This document shows, in pieces, positions 35,678 to 44,343 of a DNA stretch of 64,000 bases (positions within the stretch are counted from its first letter, which is position 1; each line of letters opens with the position of its first letter). The DNA is from Streptomyces sp. A 4/2. GTDB taxonomy: Bacteria; Actinomycetota; Actinomycetes; Streptomycetales; Streptomycetaceae. The translations under genes and the position numbers were made by a program. Where the stretch lies: NCBI RefSeq assembly GCF_940670765.1, contig NZ_CALNVW010000044.1, positions 1 to 64,000 on the forward strand. Reading direction: 5' to 3'. The notes beneath the pieces were generated by a model, which saw only the letters and a program-made list of their open reading frames with translations, did no database searches and was not told the DNA's origin.

Positions 35678-36727
35678 ATGTCCCAGCGACCGATCGTCAG
35701 CCACCGCGGCCGGCAGGTGCGCTTCGCACCCAAGATCGACGCGCTGCTCAGCCGCCACACCGGCCAGGATCTGTTCCGGCTGGAACCCGACACGATCGGC
35801 GTCGCGGGCGCCGACCTGCTGGACGCCCTGCTCCGCAGCCGGCCCGCCAACACCGAGGAGCGGCCGACCTTCAAACCCGTCCGCGGCCGGAACGTCGAGC
35901 GGGCCGACGCGTCCGCCTACATGCAGGCGGTGGCGGCAGATGTGCGGCAGGCGCTCCAGCGCCCCCTGGAGACGCCGGCCGACCTGACCGGCCTGTGGCC
36001 GCAGGTGCCGCACGACTACCTCCGGGACCTGGTCTTCGGGCGGGAGCTCGGGCGCTTCCGGGTCCTGGTGGACCGCCGGCTGGAACTCACCCCGAAACTG
36101 ACCTGGTCCGCCGTCACGTCGGGCGCCGCCCTGCTGCGCCGCCCCAGCCACACGGAACCCCTCTCGAAGCTGGCCACTCTCGTCCTCGACGCCGCCGCCT
36201 ACCCGGACCGCCGGTACGCCATGTACCTCTACCGGCGGGTGGCGGCGCCGATCTGCTTCACGGTGGCCGCGCTGGCCACCAACGCGGTCTGGCTGGGCGC
36301 ACCGTTCGACGACGCCGTCCCGAACCGGCATCTCATCGCGGAGGCGCTCCGGCTGCTGCCGCCTTCCTGGAACATCCTCCGGGTGGCCTCGCCCGAATTC
36401 ACCGCGGTGGACCCCCGGATCGGCCCGGCGGACGACGTCCTGCTGCTGCCCCTCCTCAGCCACCGCGACCCCGCCCTGTGGGAGGAGCCCGATGCCTTCC
36501 TCCCCGAGCGGTGGGCGGATCTGGACCCGGACGACCACCCCGGATACCTGCCGTTCGGCCACGCCAACGAGCGCTGCTGGGGCCGCCACATGGTGCTGCC
36601 GCTCGCCGAGCGCCTCCTCGATCTGGTGCGCCGGGACGGCCTCACGGTGAGCCCCGCCCAGACCGTCGGCCGGGTCGAACTCGACGGCCTGATGGAGGTC
36701 TCGGAGGTCAGGGTGGAGTGGGAGTGA
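35678..36727 (+). CDS. Cytochrome P450, probable atropopeptide-forming enzyme
   Basis: This 349-residue protein is short for a P450. The K-helix ExxR is EALR (222-225), the meander is SHRDPALWEEPDAFLPERW, and the haem loop FGHANERCWG has the axial Cys at 300. The usual Gly of FxxGxRxC is Ala here. The I-helix region (FTVAALATNAVW) lacks the normal acid-alcohol pair, as in some peptide-crosslinking P450s. ATG 35678 follows GGAGG by seven bases. Its position directly after the AWYGWI peptide implies it crosslinks that core. It needs ferredoxin and reductase, which are not encoded nearby. No transporter or protease is in the pair. Confidence 0.85.
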   Translation: MSQRPIVSHRGRQVRFAPKIDALLSRHTGQDLFRLEPDTIGVAGADLLDALLRSRPANTEERPTFKPVRGRNVERADASAYMQAVAADVRQALQRPLETPADLTGLWPQVPHDYLRDLVFGRELGRFRVLVDRRLELTPKLTWSAVTSGAALLRRPSHTEPLSKLATLVLDAAAYPDRRYAMYLYRRVAAPICFTVAALATNAVWLGAPFDDAVPNRHLIAEALRLLPPSWNILRVASPEFTAVDPRIGPADDVLLLPLLSHRDPALWEEPDAFLPERWADLDPDDHPGYLPFGHANERCWGRHMVLPLAERLLDLVRRDGLTVSPAQTVGRVELDGLMEVSEVRVEWE

Positions 36728-36869
36728 CCTGACCGGCGGGCTACCCGGACCGACTCGGCCCGGGGGACCGTTCGAACACCGGAGTTGCGGCCCCTGATCA
36801 TCCGGACGGACCAGACATGGTCACGGGCCCGCGTTCCGAGCTGTAGCCCGCCACAGTCGCGGGCAGTTC

Positions 36870-37045
36870 ACCGTCGGGACGGGTCTATGCGGTGGCTCCG
36901 GGGTCCACGGGCCGGACGCAGAGCCAAGGCACTCTGCACCGGCTGCCCGGTGCGCACCGAATGCCGCGCCTACGCTCGCGATAACCGCATCGAGCACGGA
37001 ATCTGGGGCGAAGTGAGCGCGAACGGCGGGCTCTGCTGCGACGTC
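36870..37045 (+). pseudogene. WhiB-family regulator fragment
   Basis: The frame contains RRAKALCTGCPVRTECRAYA and RDNRIEHGIWGEVSANG: the CxxC and following Cys of the WhiB iron-sulfur cluster, then the G-I-W-G turn. The first cluster Cys, its aromatic N-terminus and the C-terminal basic tail are not found in any frame, so only ~45 of ~85-100 residues remain. Confidence 0.6.
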
Positions 37046-37249
37046 GCCCTCTGGTCACGTCCTGGCGGCGCCTGCTGGAAGCCGCCCGATCGGAACACGA
37101 TCGGCTCGCTGTTGCCGACGAAGAACAGGCCTGGGACGCCACCGGGTGACCTGGGGTCGGCGCAAGTCCCGCGCTGCGCGGCTACGGGGCCACTCGACCC
37201 GCGCATCCAGCGGACCTGGCCGCCTTCTCCCAGGGGCGCGGTATCCCAC

Positions 37250-38520
37250 CTACAGCAGGTCCACCTCCGCGTCGACGTACCCGAACTCGCGGGCCATGTG
37301 CATCAGCGCCTCCCGCAGCAGGCTCTGGCGCTCCGCCCCCGGCCCATGGTCGGCGCGGCCGTGATGGTGACAGCCATCCGCGAGAGGGTGCCACCGTCGC
37401 TCGTGCCGAGCGACGCCAGGTCGACGAGCGAGTCCAGGGTCGGCAGGACGCCGTTGTCGGCGGGCTGTTCGCACGTGATCCGCAGTTCGGTGGTGGGCGG
37501 GGCGGCAAACGACAGCCCGGCTGGGTCACCGACAATGTCGGGCAGCAGCTCGGTAGCCGTCTCCCACGTGTTCAGCAGCACGGCCTGGACCTCTTCGAAG
37601 CCCAGCCGCGTGTCCCGGCCGGGGCCAACGGCTGCCGCCCACGCCTGCGGGTTCTCGATCAGAACGTCCGCGCAGGCGACCCCGGTGGACTCCATCGTGG
37701 TGGGCAGGGCGAGCATGACGGACGTCTTCAGGGCCGGGCCGCCGTCCGGTCCGGCGATCGTGCACGAGTAGCCGACGCAGCGGGCCGAGTTGCCGAAGGG
37801 CCCCCGTTCCCAGCGAGTGGCGGGCAGATTGGAGCCCCGGCGCTTGGACGGCATCGTCACCGCCCCGGCCACCGGGCTGTGCGGAAGCTGCTGCTCGAGC
37901 AGAGCGCGCCGGGGTTTGCTGATCTCCAGCCGGCCAGCCTTGGCCCAGGGCAGGTTCACCACGGCGCGCAGGTGCAGCGTCGGCGTTTGCCCGGCAGTCC
38001 AGTTCTCGGCCGACCGGCCCTGGTTGAGGCTGAAGCGGGGGAGCGGCTGCCACCGCCACACGCCGCGCTCCGAACACGTCAGGCGGCCCGCGCCCCACGA
38101 TCCGCCGTCGAGGTCCACACTCCGTGAGTCGGCCGCGATCACCCACGGCGTGTCCATGCCCTCGGGCGGGCAGGGAAAGCCGATGGCCGCGAGTGGACCC
38201 TGGCCCGGTGCATGCCGACCGGCTTCGGCGATCGCCTGCCAGACGGGCGCGGCGACGGCGACCGGAGGACATCCGGCCACCAGACACAACACCCAGCCCG
38301 GCTCGCCGTCCCGCTCATGGTCTAGATCCTGCAGAGCGGCCGCGCCCTGCGCCCATGCCCCGCCGACAGGCCGTCCCAGTCCTGCTTCGGCCGATTGCTC
38401 GTAGGCCGCGCGCATCTCCCGCTTGCGGTCGGGCAGACGGGCGAACCGGCGGACATCGCTGTACGCCGAGTTTTTCGCGTACGCGTCGACGATCTCCTCG
38501 GCGCCCGGCTGACCGGGCAA
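37250..38520 (-). pseudogene. Hypothetical protein, frameshifted near its C-terminus
   Basis: This ~420-residue protein starts at ATG 38520. No family was recognised, but it is clearly coding (AIGFPCPPEGMDTPWVIAAD, LEISKPRRALLEQQLPHSP, LKTSVMLALPTTMESTGVAC). The first frame runs to 37303, but its last ~16 residues are implausible. Another frame continues ERQSLLREALMHMAREFGYV and DAEVDLL to a stop at 37250. The switch lies at a run of five C on the plus strand (37336-37340); one extra base would make GRGAERQSLLREAL continuous. It is divergent from the MFS gene across the promoter at 38523-38551. Confidence 0.6.
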
Positions 38521-38522
38521 AT

Positions 38523-38551
38523 TTGAACGGAGCGCTCCGCTCCGATAGATT
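38523..38551 (+). promoter_or_regulatory. Promoter with palindromic operator for the MFS gene
   Basis: TTGAAC (38523-38528) and TAGATT (38546-38551) are separated by 17 bp. The spacer contains the perfect 12-bp palindrome CGGAGCGCTCCG (38528-38539) plus a further CTCCG half-site. A TetR-type repressor bound here would block polymerase; the tetR-like gene downstream of the MFS gene is the obvious candidate. Confidence 0.6.
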
Positions 38552-38754
38552 TACATTCACCGGCCGGGCGGCATGACACTCGCGGCGTGCGAGTACGGCG
38601 CACGCGGTTCACGCGCGGTCGTGACGCCTCCGCGTCTCCTGCCCAGCCGCCATCACATCGGCGCCCGGGACGGCGGCCGGACCTATGCCGGGCGTACCGC
38701 CCCCGCTCCCACGCGGCGTGCTGCCGCCGCCCTCAACCTCAGAAGGAGTCGTCA

Positions 38755-40254
38755 GTGGACGACAACAGAACCCAGCACCGTGGCGCGATGGCATCGCGAC
38801 CGAACTTGGTGCTGGCGGCACTGCTTGCCGCGGTGGGCTGCTTCTCGCTAATGCAGACCCTGGTCATTCCCGCGATGTCCGTGCTCGCGCAACGCCTGCA
38901 CACCGACACCGCCACGGCCGGATGGCTGATCACCGCATTCCTGCTCGGCGGGGCCGTCCTCACCCCCGTACTGAGCCTGCTCGGCGACAAGTACGGCCAC
39001 CGACGACTCCTCGTGATCGTCCTGCTCATATTCCTCGCGAGCACCCTCGGGGGCACCGCCGCCCCGAACATCGGCTTCCTCATCGCGATGCGCGCGGTGC
39101 AAGGCGCCTCCATGGCCTCGCTCCCACTGGCCCTCGCCATCGTCCGCGAAGCGATGCCCCGGGAACGGATCGCCTCCAGTTTCGGCACCACCGCCGCCAT
39201 GCTCGGCGGCGGCGCGGGCATCGGACTGGTCCTGGGCGCCCTGATCATCCAGCACACCTCGTGGCGCTGGATGTTCGGCGTCGAAGCGGTGTTCATCGCG
39301 CTGGCGACCCTCATGGTCATCGCCTGGGTGCCGGAAAGCCCGGAACGCCACAGCAAGCGCGTCGACGTGCCCGGGGCCGTTCTCCTGGCCGGCGGGCTCG
39401 TCGCCCTGCTCCTGGCGATCACCGAAGGCACGAAGTGGGGCTGGCTCTCCGCCGGAGTGCTGTCGCTCTTCGCGGCCGCCGTGGCGCTCTTCGCCGTACT
39501 CGGCGTGGTGTCGGCCCGCCGGTCCGACCCGATCCTCGACCTCCGGCACATCACCCATCTGCCGATGCTCGTCACCAACCTCGCGGCGCTGCTGATCGGT
39601 GTCGTGCCGTTCTTCTTCTACGTCCTGGTCCCGCAGCTGCTGCAGCTGCCCAACGGCCTGCCGCCTGCGCTCCGCCCGGCGGCCTCCTACGGAGGCGGCC
39701 TGACCATCGTCCAGGCCGCACTGCTGGTGCTGCCGAGTTCGGTCTGCGTCGTCCTGGCCGGGCGGACCGCGCACTGGCTGCGTGGGCGGCTCGGAGCCCG
39801 GGCACCCCTGGCCGCATGCATGACGCTGATGACGTCGGGAGCCGTGCTCACCGCGTTCTTCCACGGCTCCCCGACGCAGCTCGCGCTGTGGTTCTGCCTG
39901 ATCGGCCTCGGTGCGGGCTACGGGTACGCAGCGCTCGCCGACCTGGTCGCGGCCCTCGTGCCGCGCCGCGAGATCGCCGCAGGCAACGGGCTGAACACCG
40001 TCATCCGGACGGTCGGCAGCGCCGTGGGCAGCCAGCTCTCCGTCGGCTTCCTGCAGACCTTCACCGTGGACGGCACGCCCGTGCCCGCCGAGAAGGCCTT
40101 CACGGTGGGTTTCTGGGTCGCCGCCGCGCTCGGCGCCCTCGGTATCCTGCTCGTCGGGGCCCTGCGCATCCGCCCGCACCACGAGGAGCCCACACCCGAG
40201 CCCACCGTGGCAGCACTGGCAGCACCGGTTCCCGTCCTCAGCAACCCACACTGA
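38755..40254 (+). CDS. MFS multidrug exporter, DHA2 (14-helix) type
   Basis: This 499-residue transporter has about 14 hydrophobic helices. The loop motif GDKYGHRRLL follows helix 2, motif C-like GGGAGIGLVLGALIIQHTSW lies in helix 5, and WRWMFGVEAVF is typical of EmrB/QacA proteins. GTG 38755 is set by AAGGAG six bases upstream; the 56 in-frame codons before it are non-coding. It probably extrudes a drug or metabolite with proton antiport. It is followed by a TetR regulator and preceded by a promoter with an operator, so efflux is inducible. A 539-codon antisense ORF is a composition artefact. Confidence 0.9.
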   Translation: MDDNRTQHRGAMASRPNLVLAALLAAVGCFSLMQTLVIPAMSVLAQRLHTDTATAGWLITAFLLGGAVLTPVLSLLGDKYGHRRLLVIVLLIFLASTLGGTAAPNIGFLIAMRAVQGASMASLPLALAIVREAMPRERIASSFGTTAAMLGGGAGIGLVLGALIIQHTSWRWMFGVEAVFIALATLMVIAWVPESPERHSKRVDVPGAVLLAGGLVALLLAITEGTKWGWLSAGVLSLFAAAVALFAVLGVVSARRSDPILDLRHITHLPMLVTNLAALLIGVVPFFFYVLVPQLLQLPNGLPPALRPAASYGGGLTIVQAALLVLPSSVCVVLAGRTAHWLRGRLGARAPLAACMTLMTSGAVLTAFFHGSPTQLALWFCLIGLGAGYGYAALADLVAALVPRREIAAGNGLNTVIRTVGSAVGSQLSVGFLQTFTVDGTPVPAEKAFTVGFWVAAALGALGILLVGALRIRPHHEEPTPEPTVAALAAPVPVLSNPH

Positions 40255-40315
40255 CCCAGTCAGCCCGCCCATGTGGCAGCACCCGCGTTGACTGCCGCAC
40301 CGAAGGAGCACGAGC

Positions 40316-40966
40316 ATGCGCGCCGACCGCACCGAACCGCCCCGCGGACGCCAGAAGGAAGCCGACCGCAACGACGAGCGGATCCTGCGTGCGGCACGTG
40401 AAGTCTTCGCCGAACACGGCTGGGACGCCCCCGTCTCGGAGGTCGCCCGCCGTGCCGGCGTAGGCATGGGCAGTCTCTACCGGCGCTACCCCGCCAAAGA
40501 GGACTTGGCCCAGGCGCTGCGTGTGGAGGGCATGAACGACCTGGCATCCCTGGCCGGCACCGCCATGGCCGACCACCCCGACCCCTGGGCCGCACTCGTC
40601 GCCTTCCTGCGAGCAACGCTGTCCACCACCGGCACCGGCTCCCTCCTCCCTCTCATAGGGGGCCGCCTGCCAGCCACCGACGAAGTGGACGCCGCGGACG
40701 ACTGCCTCCGGGCAGCACTCGACGTCCTGGTCGACGCCGCCCACCGGTCCGGCGCACTACGCCCGGACTTCAGCTCGGCAGACCTCCTGCTGCTGCTCGC
40801 TCACCTCAACGCCCGCCTGCCCACGACCACCGAGCGCGCGGTCGAACTGCACCTGCGCTACCTGGACCTCGTCCTGAGCGGTCTTCGCAACCCCGCGAAC
40901 ACCGGCATCCAATCGGTCGGCCCGCCCACCTGGGCGGAGCTGAGGGATCTCTGGAACGCCCCGTGA
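40316..40966 (+). CDS. TetR-family repressor of the MFS gene
   Basis: This 216-residue protein has an N-terminal helix-turn-helix (ILRAAREVFAEHGWDAPVSE, VARRAGVGMGSLYRRYPAKE) and a variable ligand-binding domain with the C-terminal segment HLRYLDLVLSGLR. ATG 40316 comes 61 bp after the MFS stop, so the two are probably co-transcribed. Its likely site is the palindrome at 38528-38539. The ligand is unknown and is probably the exporter's substrate. Confidence 0.9.
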   Translation: MRADRTEPPRGRQKEADRNDERILRAAREVFAEHGWDAPVSEVARRAGVGMGSLYRRYPAKEDLAQALRVEGMNDLASLAGTAMADHPDPWAALVAFLRATLSTTGTGSLLPLIGGRLPATDEVDAADDCLRAALDVLVDAAHRSGALRPDFSSADLLLLLAHLNARLPTTTERAVELHLRYLDLVLSGLRNPANTGIQSVGPPTWAELRDLWNAP

Positions 40967-40982
40967 CCCCGCTCAGCCCGCA

Positions 40983-41287
40983 CTGACACCCAGCCAGACC
41001 CGCGCGGGCCTGGCCTGCCTGCGCGACATCATCTCCGAACGGGGCTGGCCGCCCCTGATCTGGACGAAGAAGGACGGCTACCGGTTCTGCACCGACACCG
41101 CCGAGCTCCAGGCATACGAACTCGGGTTCGTGAGGGAGGAGCTGACGGAGATCCGCCGGTTCATCACCGCCGTCGTCGGCCCGCACGCCGTTCTCCAGCC
41201 GAAGGGACGGTGGATCAAGCACCTGAACACCCAGCTCAGCTCGGTCGAGTCCACGCTCGACATCATCTCCGACTTCATCGACACCTG
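40983..41287 (+). pseudogene. RacP-like protein, N-terminally truncated
   Basis: From 40983 the frame reads LTPSQTRAGLACLRDIISER, GWPPLIWTKKDGYRFCTD, FVREELTEIRRFITAVVGP and ends NTQLSSVESTLDIISDFIDT. This is the winged-helix half and C-terminus of Streptomyces RacP-annotated proteins. The usual ~40 N-terminal residues are missing, and no start codon with a ribosome-binding site is visible. The family function is not established. Confidence 0.55.
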
Positions 41288-41347
41288 ACCGGGTTGGGAG
41301 ACGGCGCGGCCGTTCCCCAACTCCCGTCTCTGGAAGGGAGGTTCGAG

Positions 41348-41936
41348 TTGTCCCGGAGCCGCTGCTACCCCTCCGACACCTTCCCCGACGAATGGGCCCT
41401 CATCGAACCCCTTCTCCCGCCGCCGGCCTGCGAGTCCCCCAAAGGGGGACGCCCTGAGAAGCACTCTCGCCGCGAGATCGTCGACGCGATCCGCTACGTC
41501 GTCGACACCGGCTGCAAAGGGCCTGCCGCTGTTCGTCATGGTCACCCCGGTCGGCATGACCGATCGCGAAGCGGCCAAGGAAGTGCTGTTCCGGCTGCGG
41601 CTGATGTACCCCGAGATCACGATCGTCTGGGCCGATTCCGGTTACGCCGGACAGCTGGTGACTTGTGCGAAGAAACATCTGGACCTGACGCTCAAGACCA
41701 TCAGTCGGCCGAAGGACGCCGTCGGGTTCGTCATCCTGCCTTGTCGGTGGGTCGTCCAGAGGTCGCTGGCGTGGATCATGCATGCCCGCCGTCATGCCCG
41801 CGACTACGAACGGCTCATCCAGCACTCGGAATCGTTGATCACCTGGGCCGCGATCACGCTGATGACCAGGCGCATCACCCGGCGGTCCTCCCGAAGGAGC
41901 GGACAGCCCGCCTCCCGCGAGGCCAACCGGGACTGA
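41348..41936 (+). mobile_element. IS5-like transposase remnant, copy B (internal deletion)
   Basis: The N-terminus (RCYPSDTFPDEWALIEPLLP, SRREIVDAIRYVVDTGCK) is followed by an internal gap of about 90 residues. The C-terminal half then reads FVMVTPVGMTDREAAKEVLF, IVWADSGYAGQLVTCAKKHL, RHARDYERLIQHSESLITWA. It is the sister of the minus-strand remnant at 5348-5783. The DDE active site is incomplete. Confidence 0.7.
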
Positions 41937-42020
41937 TCGTTCTCAAGTTCACGGTCGGCAACTTCACCCGGACCGGCCCAGAGTCCCGTCCAGGAACCCA
42001 CTTTCCCACGAATTCCTGCC

Positions 42021-42325
42021 TCAGGAGCGGGCAGTGAAAGATGGCCACCGATCGGCGGCCCACTCGGGCCCACTTGGCCAATCAGGAGGCGGGGGGCCAA
42101 TCTCATCCCCATCGAGTTCTTCTGCGGCAACCGGCTCCTCGAACAGCATCCTCCAGTTCAAGAGGTCCGCCTCGTTCATCGGGAAGGTCTGATCCGGAGT
42201 GAGCGCCTGGCGACGGGCAACGGAATCATCCACTCATCAGGCGTCAGCCGAAGCGCGTTGTGCTCCTTGGCCAGCTGGCGAGCCCTCGTGGTCTTCCCTG
42301 CCCCCGGCATCCCTACGACGGGCCG
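42021..42325 (-). pseudogene. P-loop ATPase/kinase fragment
   Basis: The minus strand reads VVGMPGAGKTTRARQLAKEH, NALRLTPDEWMIPL, a Walker A and the start of a nucleotide/antibiotic-kinase-like AAA_33 domain. The frame then shifts near 42215 to RQALTPDQTFPMNEADLLNW, EEPVAAEELDGDEIGPPPPD before a stop at 42021. The central ~70 residues expected between them are absent. Confidence 0.5.
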
Positions 42326-42327
42326 TC

Positions 42328-42807
42328 AGGGTGGTCCGACGGCATCGGCGGGACGAACAGGGTGGGGTCGTGGTCGGGTTGGGGCGCAGCACCGCATTCC
42401 TCGAGGTTCTGGACTACGCCTTCGGCGAGGCACGCCGGCGTGACAGGGGTGTGGCGGTGGTGCATGCGTGGATTTGCCCGCGTACCGAGAGCGCCACGGC
42501 CCACACCGGGCAGTACGACGAGGCGCGCGACGCCCATCGTCGTCAGGCTCAGCAGTGGCTTGACGGGACGGTCGCCGGGGCCGCCGAGCGTCACGAAGGC
42601 GTCCCCGTCCGTAGCTATGCGGTGGAGGGGCCGGCCGGCGATGTCCTCGCGGAGGCCAGTCGGGAGGCAGGATTGTTGGTGATCGGTGGACACTCCCGGC
42701 ATGCGGGGACGGCCGGACAACTGAAAAACGTCGGTCATCGGGTGCTCCATCGCGCTGGCTCCATCGCGCCGGCTGCACCGTCACAATCGTTCCGGTCGAA
42801 GACGTGA
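42328..42807 (+). pseudogene. Universal stress protein, disrupted by a 14-bp tandem duplication
   Basis: A UspA domain is recognisable: GLGRSTAFLEVLDYAFGEAR, GVAVVHAWICPR, VRSYAVEGPAGDVLAEASRE, and the nucleotide-binding AGLLVIGGHSR. The N-terminal strand is partly lost and no good start is visible. At 42744-42771 the unit GCTCCATCGCGC(T/C)G is repeated twice. The second copy throws the frame, and another frame then supplies the expected ending RAGCTVTIVPVEDV. The next genes, an alcohol dehydrogenase and PPK2, are frequent partners of Usp genes in redox/dormancy clusters of actinobacteria. Confidence 0.6.
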
Positions 42808-42999
42808 TCGCTTGTGGGCGCCGTCGTACGGACGTCCATGTTGCCCACAAAGCCAAGGGGCCTGAGTGGGGCTCGGTGAAAATCGCAGGCGACGTCGAAC
42901 CGTCCTCGCCGGTGATGCCACCCGCGGGTGAGACCGGGGGGCCACCGGTTCACCACCCACCGGGCAGCGCCTGATGGCCCGATCTGCCCGGAAGCCGGC

Positions 43000-44031
43000 T
43001 CAGTCGGGAACGAGCACGGCGGCACCGTGGACACGGTCGGCCGCCAGGTCGGCGAGCGCCAGATCTGCCTGGCTCAGCGGGTAGGGGCTCACGGTGACCT
43101 GGATACCGATGCGTTCGGCCAGGGCCAGGAAGTCACGGCCGTCCTGCCGGGTGTTGGACGTGACGCTGCACAGATTCCGCTCCTGAAAGAGGTGGCGCTG
43201 GTAGTTGAGTACCGGAACGTCGGTGAGGTGGATCCCGGCGATCGCAAGCGTGCCGGAGCGGTCCAGCGCCTCCAGCGCCACCGGCACCAGGTCGCCCACG
43301 GGGGCGAACAGGATCGCTGAGTCCAGGGGCTCGGGAGGGAGGTCGTACGCCTCGCCCGCGGAAGCTGCACCGAGTTCCAGCGCAAGCGTGCGTGCCTGCG
43401 CCGACCGCGTCAGCACATGGACGGTGGCCCCCTCGGCCATGGCCACCTGGGCCGCCAGATGGGCCGATGCCCCGAAGCCGTAGATACCCAACCGCCCGCC
43501 TTGGGGCAGTGCGCTGCGACGAAGCGCACGATAGCCGATGATCCCGGCGCACAGGAGCGGTGCCAGCGCAGTGGCATCCGGAGCTTCCGGGAGGGAGTAC
43601 GCGAAGGCTGCTGGCACCAAGGCCAGTTCGGCAAAGCCACCGTCCGCGTCCCACCCGGTGTAGGTGGACCCGGGACACAGGTTCTCCCTGCCGGACCGGC
43701 AGTAGCGGCACCTCTGGCAGGTGCCACGAAGCCACGCCCCGCCCGCTCGGTCACCGGTACGGAACGAGGTCACTGCTTCGCCCACGGCGACCACCCGGCC
43801 AACGATTTCATGGCCGGGCACGGTCGATGGCCGGCGCGGCAGGAGGTCCCCCTCAGCCAGATGAAGGTCCGTTCGGCAGACACCGCAGGCCTCCACCCGC
43901 AGCAGCAGATCACCTGGGCCCGGGACGGGTGTTGGCTTTCGGCTGCGGATCAGAGGACCACCGCTGATCGGCCCCGGTGTCTCGACGGTCCAGCCACTCT
44001 GTACCTCCGCGGCGGAGGCGGCGAACGTCAT
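43000..44031 (-). CDS. Zinc-dependent alcohol dehydrogenase (AdhA-like)
   Basis: This 343-residue medium-chain dehydrogenase has catalytic zinc ligands in ACGVCRTDLH and the PGHEIVGRVVAVG signature. The structural zinc loop CQRCRYCRSGRENLC holds all four Cys, and the NAD(P)-binding region GIYGFGASAHLAAQVAM is near GxGxxG. It resembles AdhA-type enzymes that interconvert aldehydes and alcohols. It is convergent with the Usp remnant and divergent from the PPK2 gene. The ~310-bp intergenic region between the two starts contains no obvious paired promoter elements that I could name. Confidence 0.9.
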   Translation of the reverse strand: MTFAASAAEVQSGWTVETPGPISGGPLIRSRKPTPVPGPGDLLLRVEACGVCRTDLHLAEGDLLPRRPSTVPGHEIVGRVVAVGEAVTSFRTGDRAGGAWLRGTCQRCRYCRSGRENLCPGSTYTGWDADGGFAELALVPAAFAYSLPEAPDATALAPLLCAGIIGYRALRRSALPQGGRLGIYGFGASAHLAAQVAMAEGATVHVLTRSAQARTLALELGAASAGEAYDLPPEPLDSAILFAPVGDLVPVALEALDRSGTLAIAGIHLTDVPVLNYQRHLFQERNLCSVTSNTRQDGRDFLALAERIGIQVTVSPYPLSQADLALADLAADRVHGAAVLVPD

Positions 44032-44343
44032 GACTCAACTGTGCGGTGGCTGCCGGCCGGGGGCAAACGGGGGCCGGTGGTGTCGGGACCTCTTCACCGG
44101 GCGGGTGAAAACGCGTCAGCCACGCCGTGCTCGGCTTCGCTGTCCGAGCGTGGGTTCAGTGAAACGCGTCCGTCGTTCCCGCTCTGCCAAGGGATACACC
44201 GCACACACGTACAGAACGGACGAGCCTTGTTGACGGGCGGGGTCTCTCGTAACTGGGAGACCTGTGTCTGAAGGCGAGCTTCACGGACCCCGTTCGGCCC
44301 TCCTGCCTGAGCCAGGGACGGCAATCCTTCGTAGGGTCGTCCC

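Noticed and set aside
35641..36732. Second long plus-strand ORF overlapping the P450
   Set aside because: It is the P450 DNA read in another frame and gives Arg/Pro/Gly-rich nonsense; the haem and ExxR motifs are only in the 35678 frame.
38848..40467. 539-codon minus-strand ORF opposite the MFS gene
   Set aside because: Composition artefact of GC-rich coding DNA: Arg/Gly/Glu/Gln-rich with no domain, while the plus strand has a perfect transporter with promoter and ribosome-binding site.
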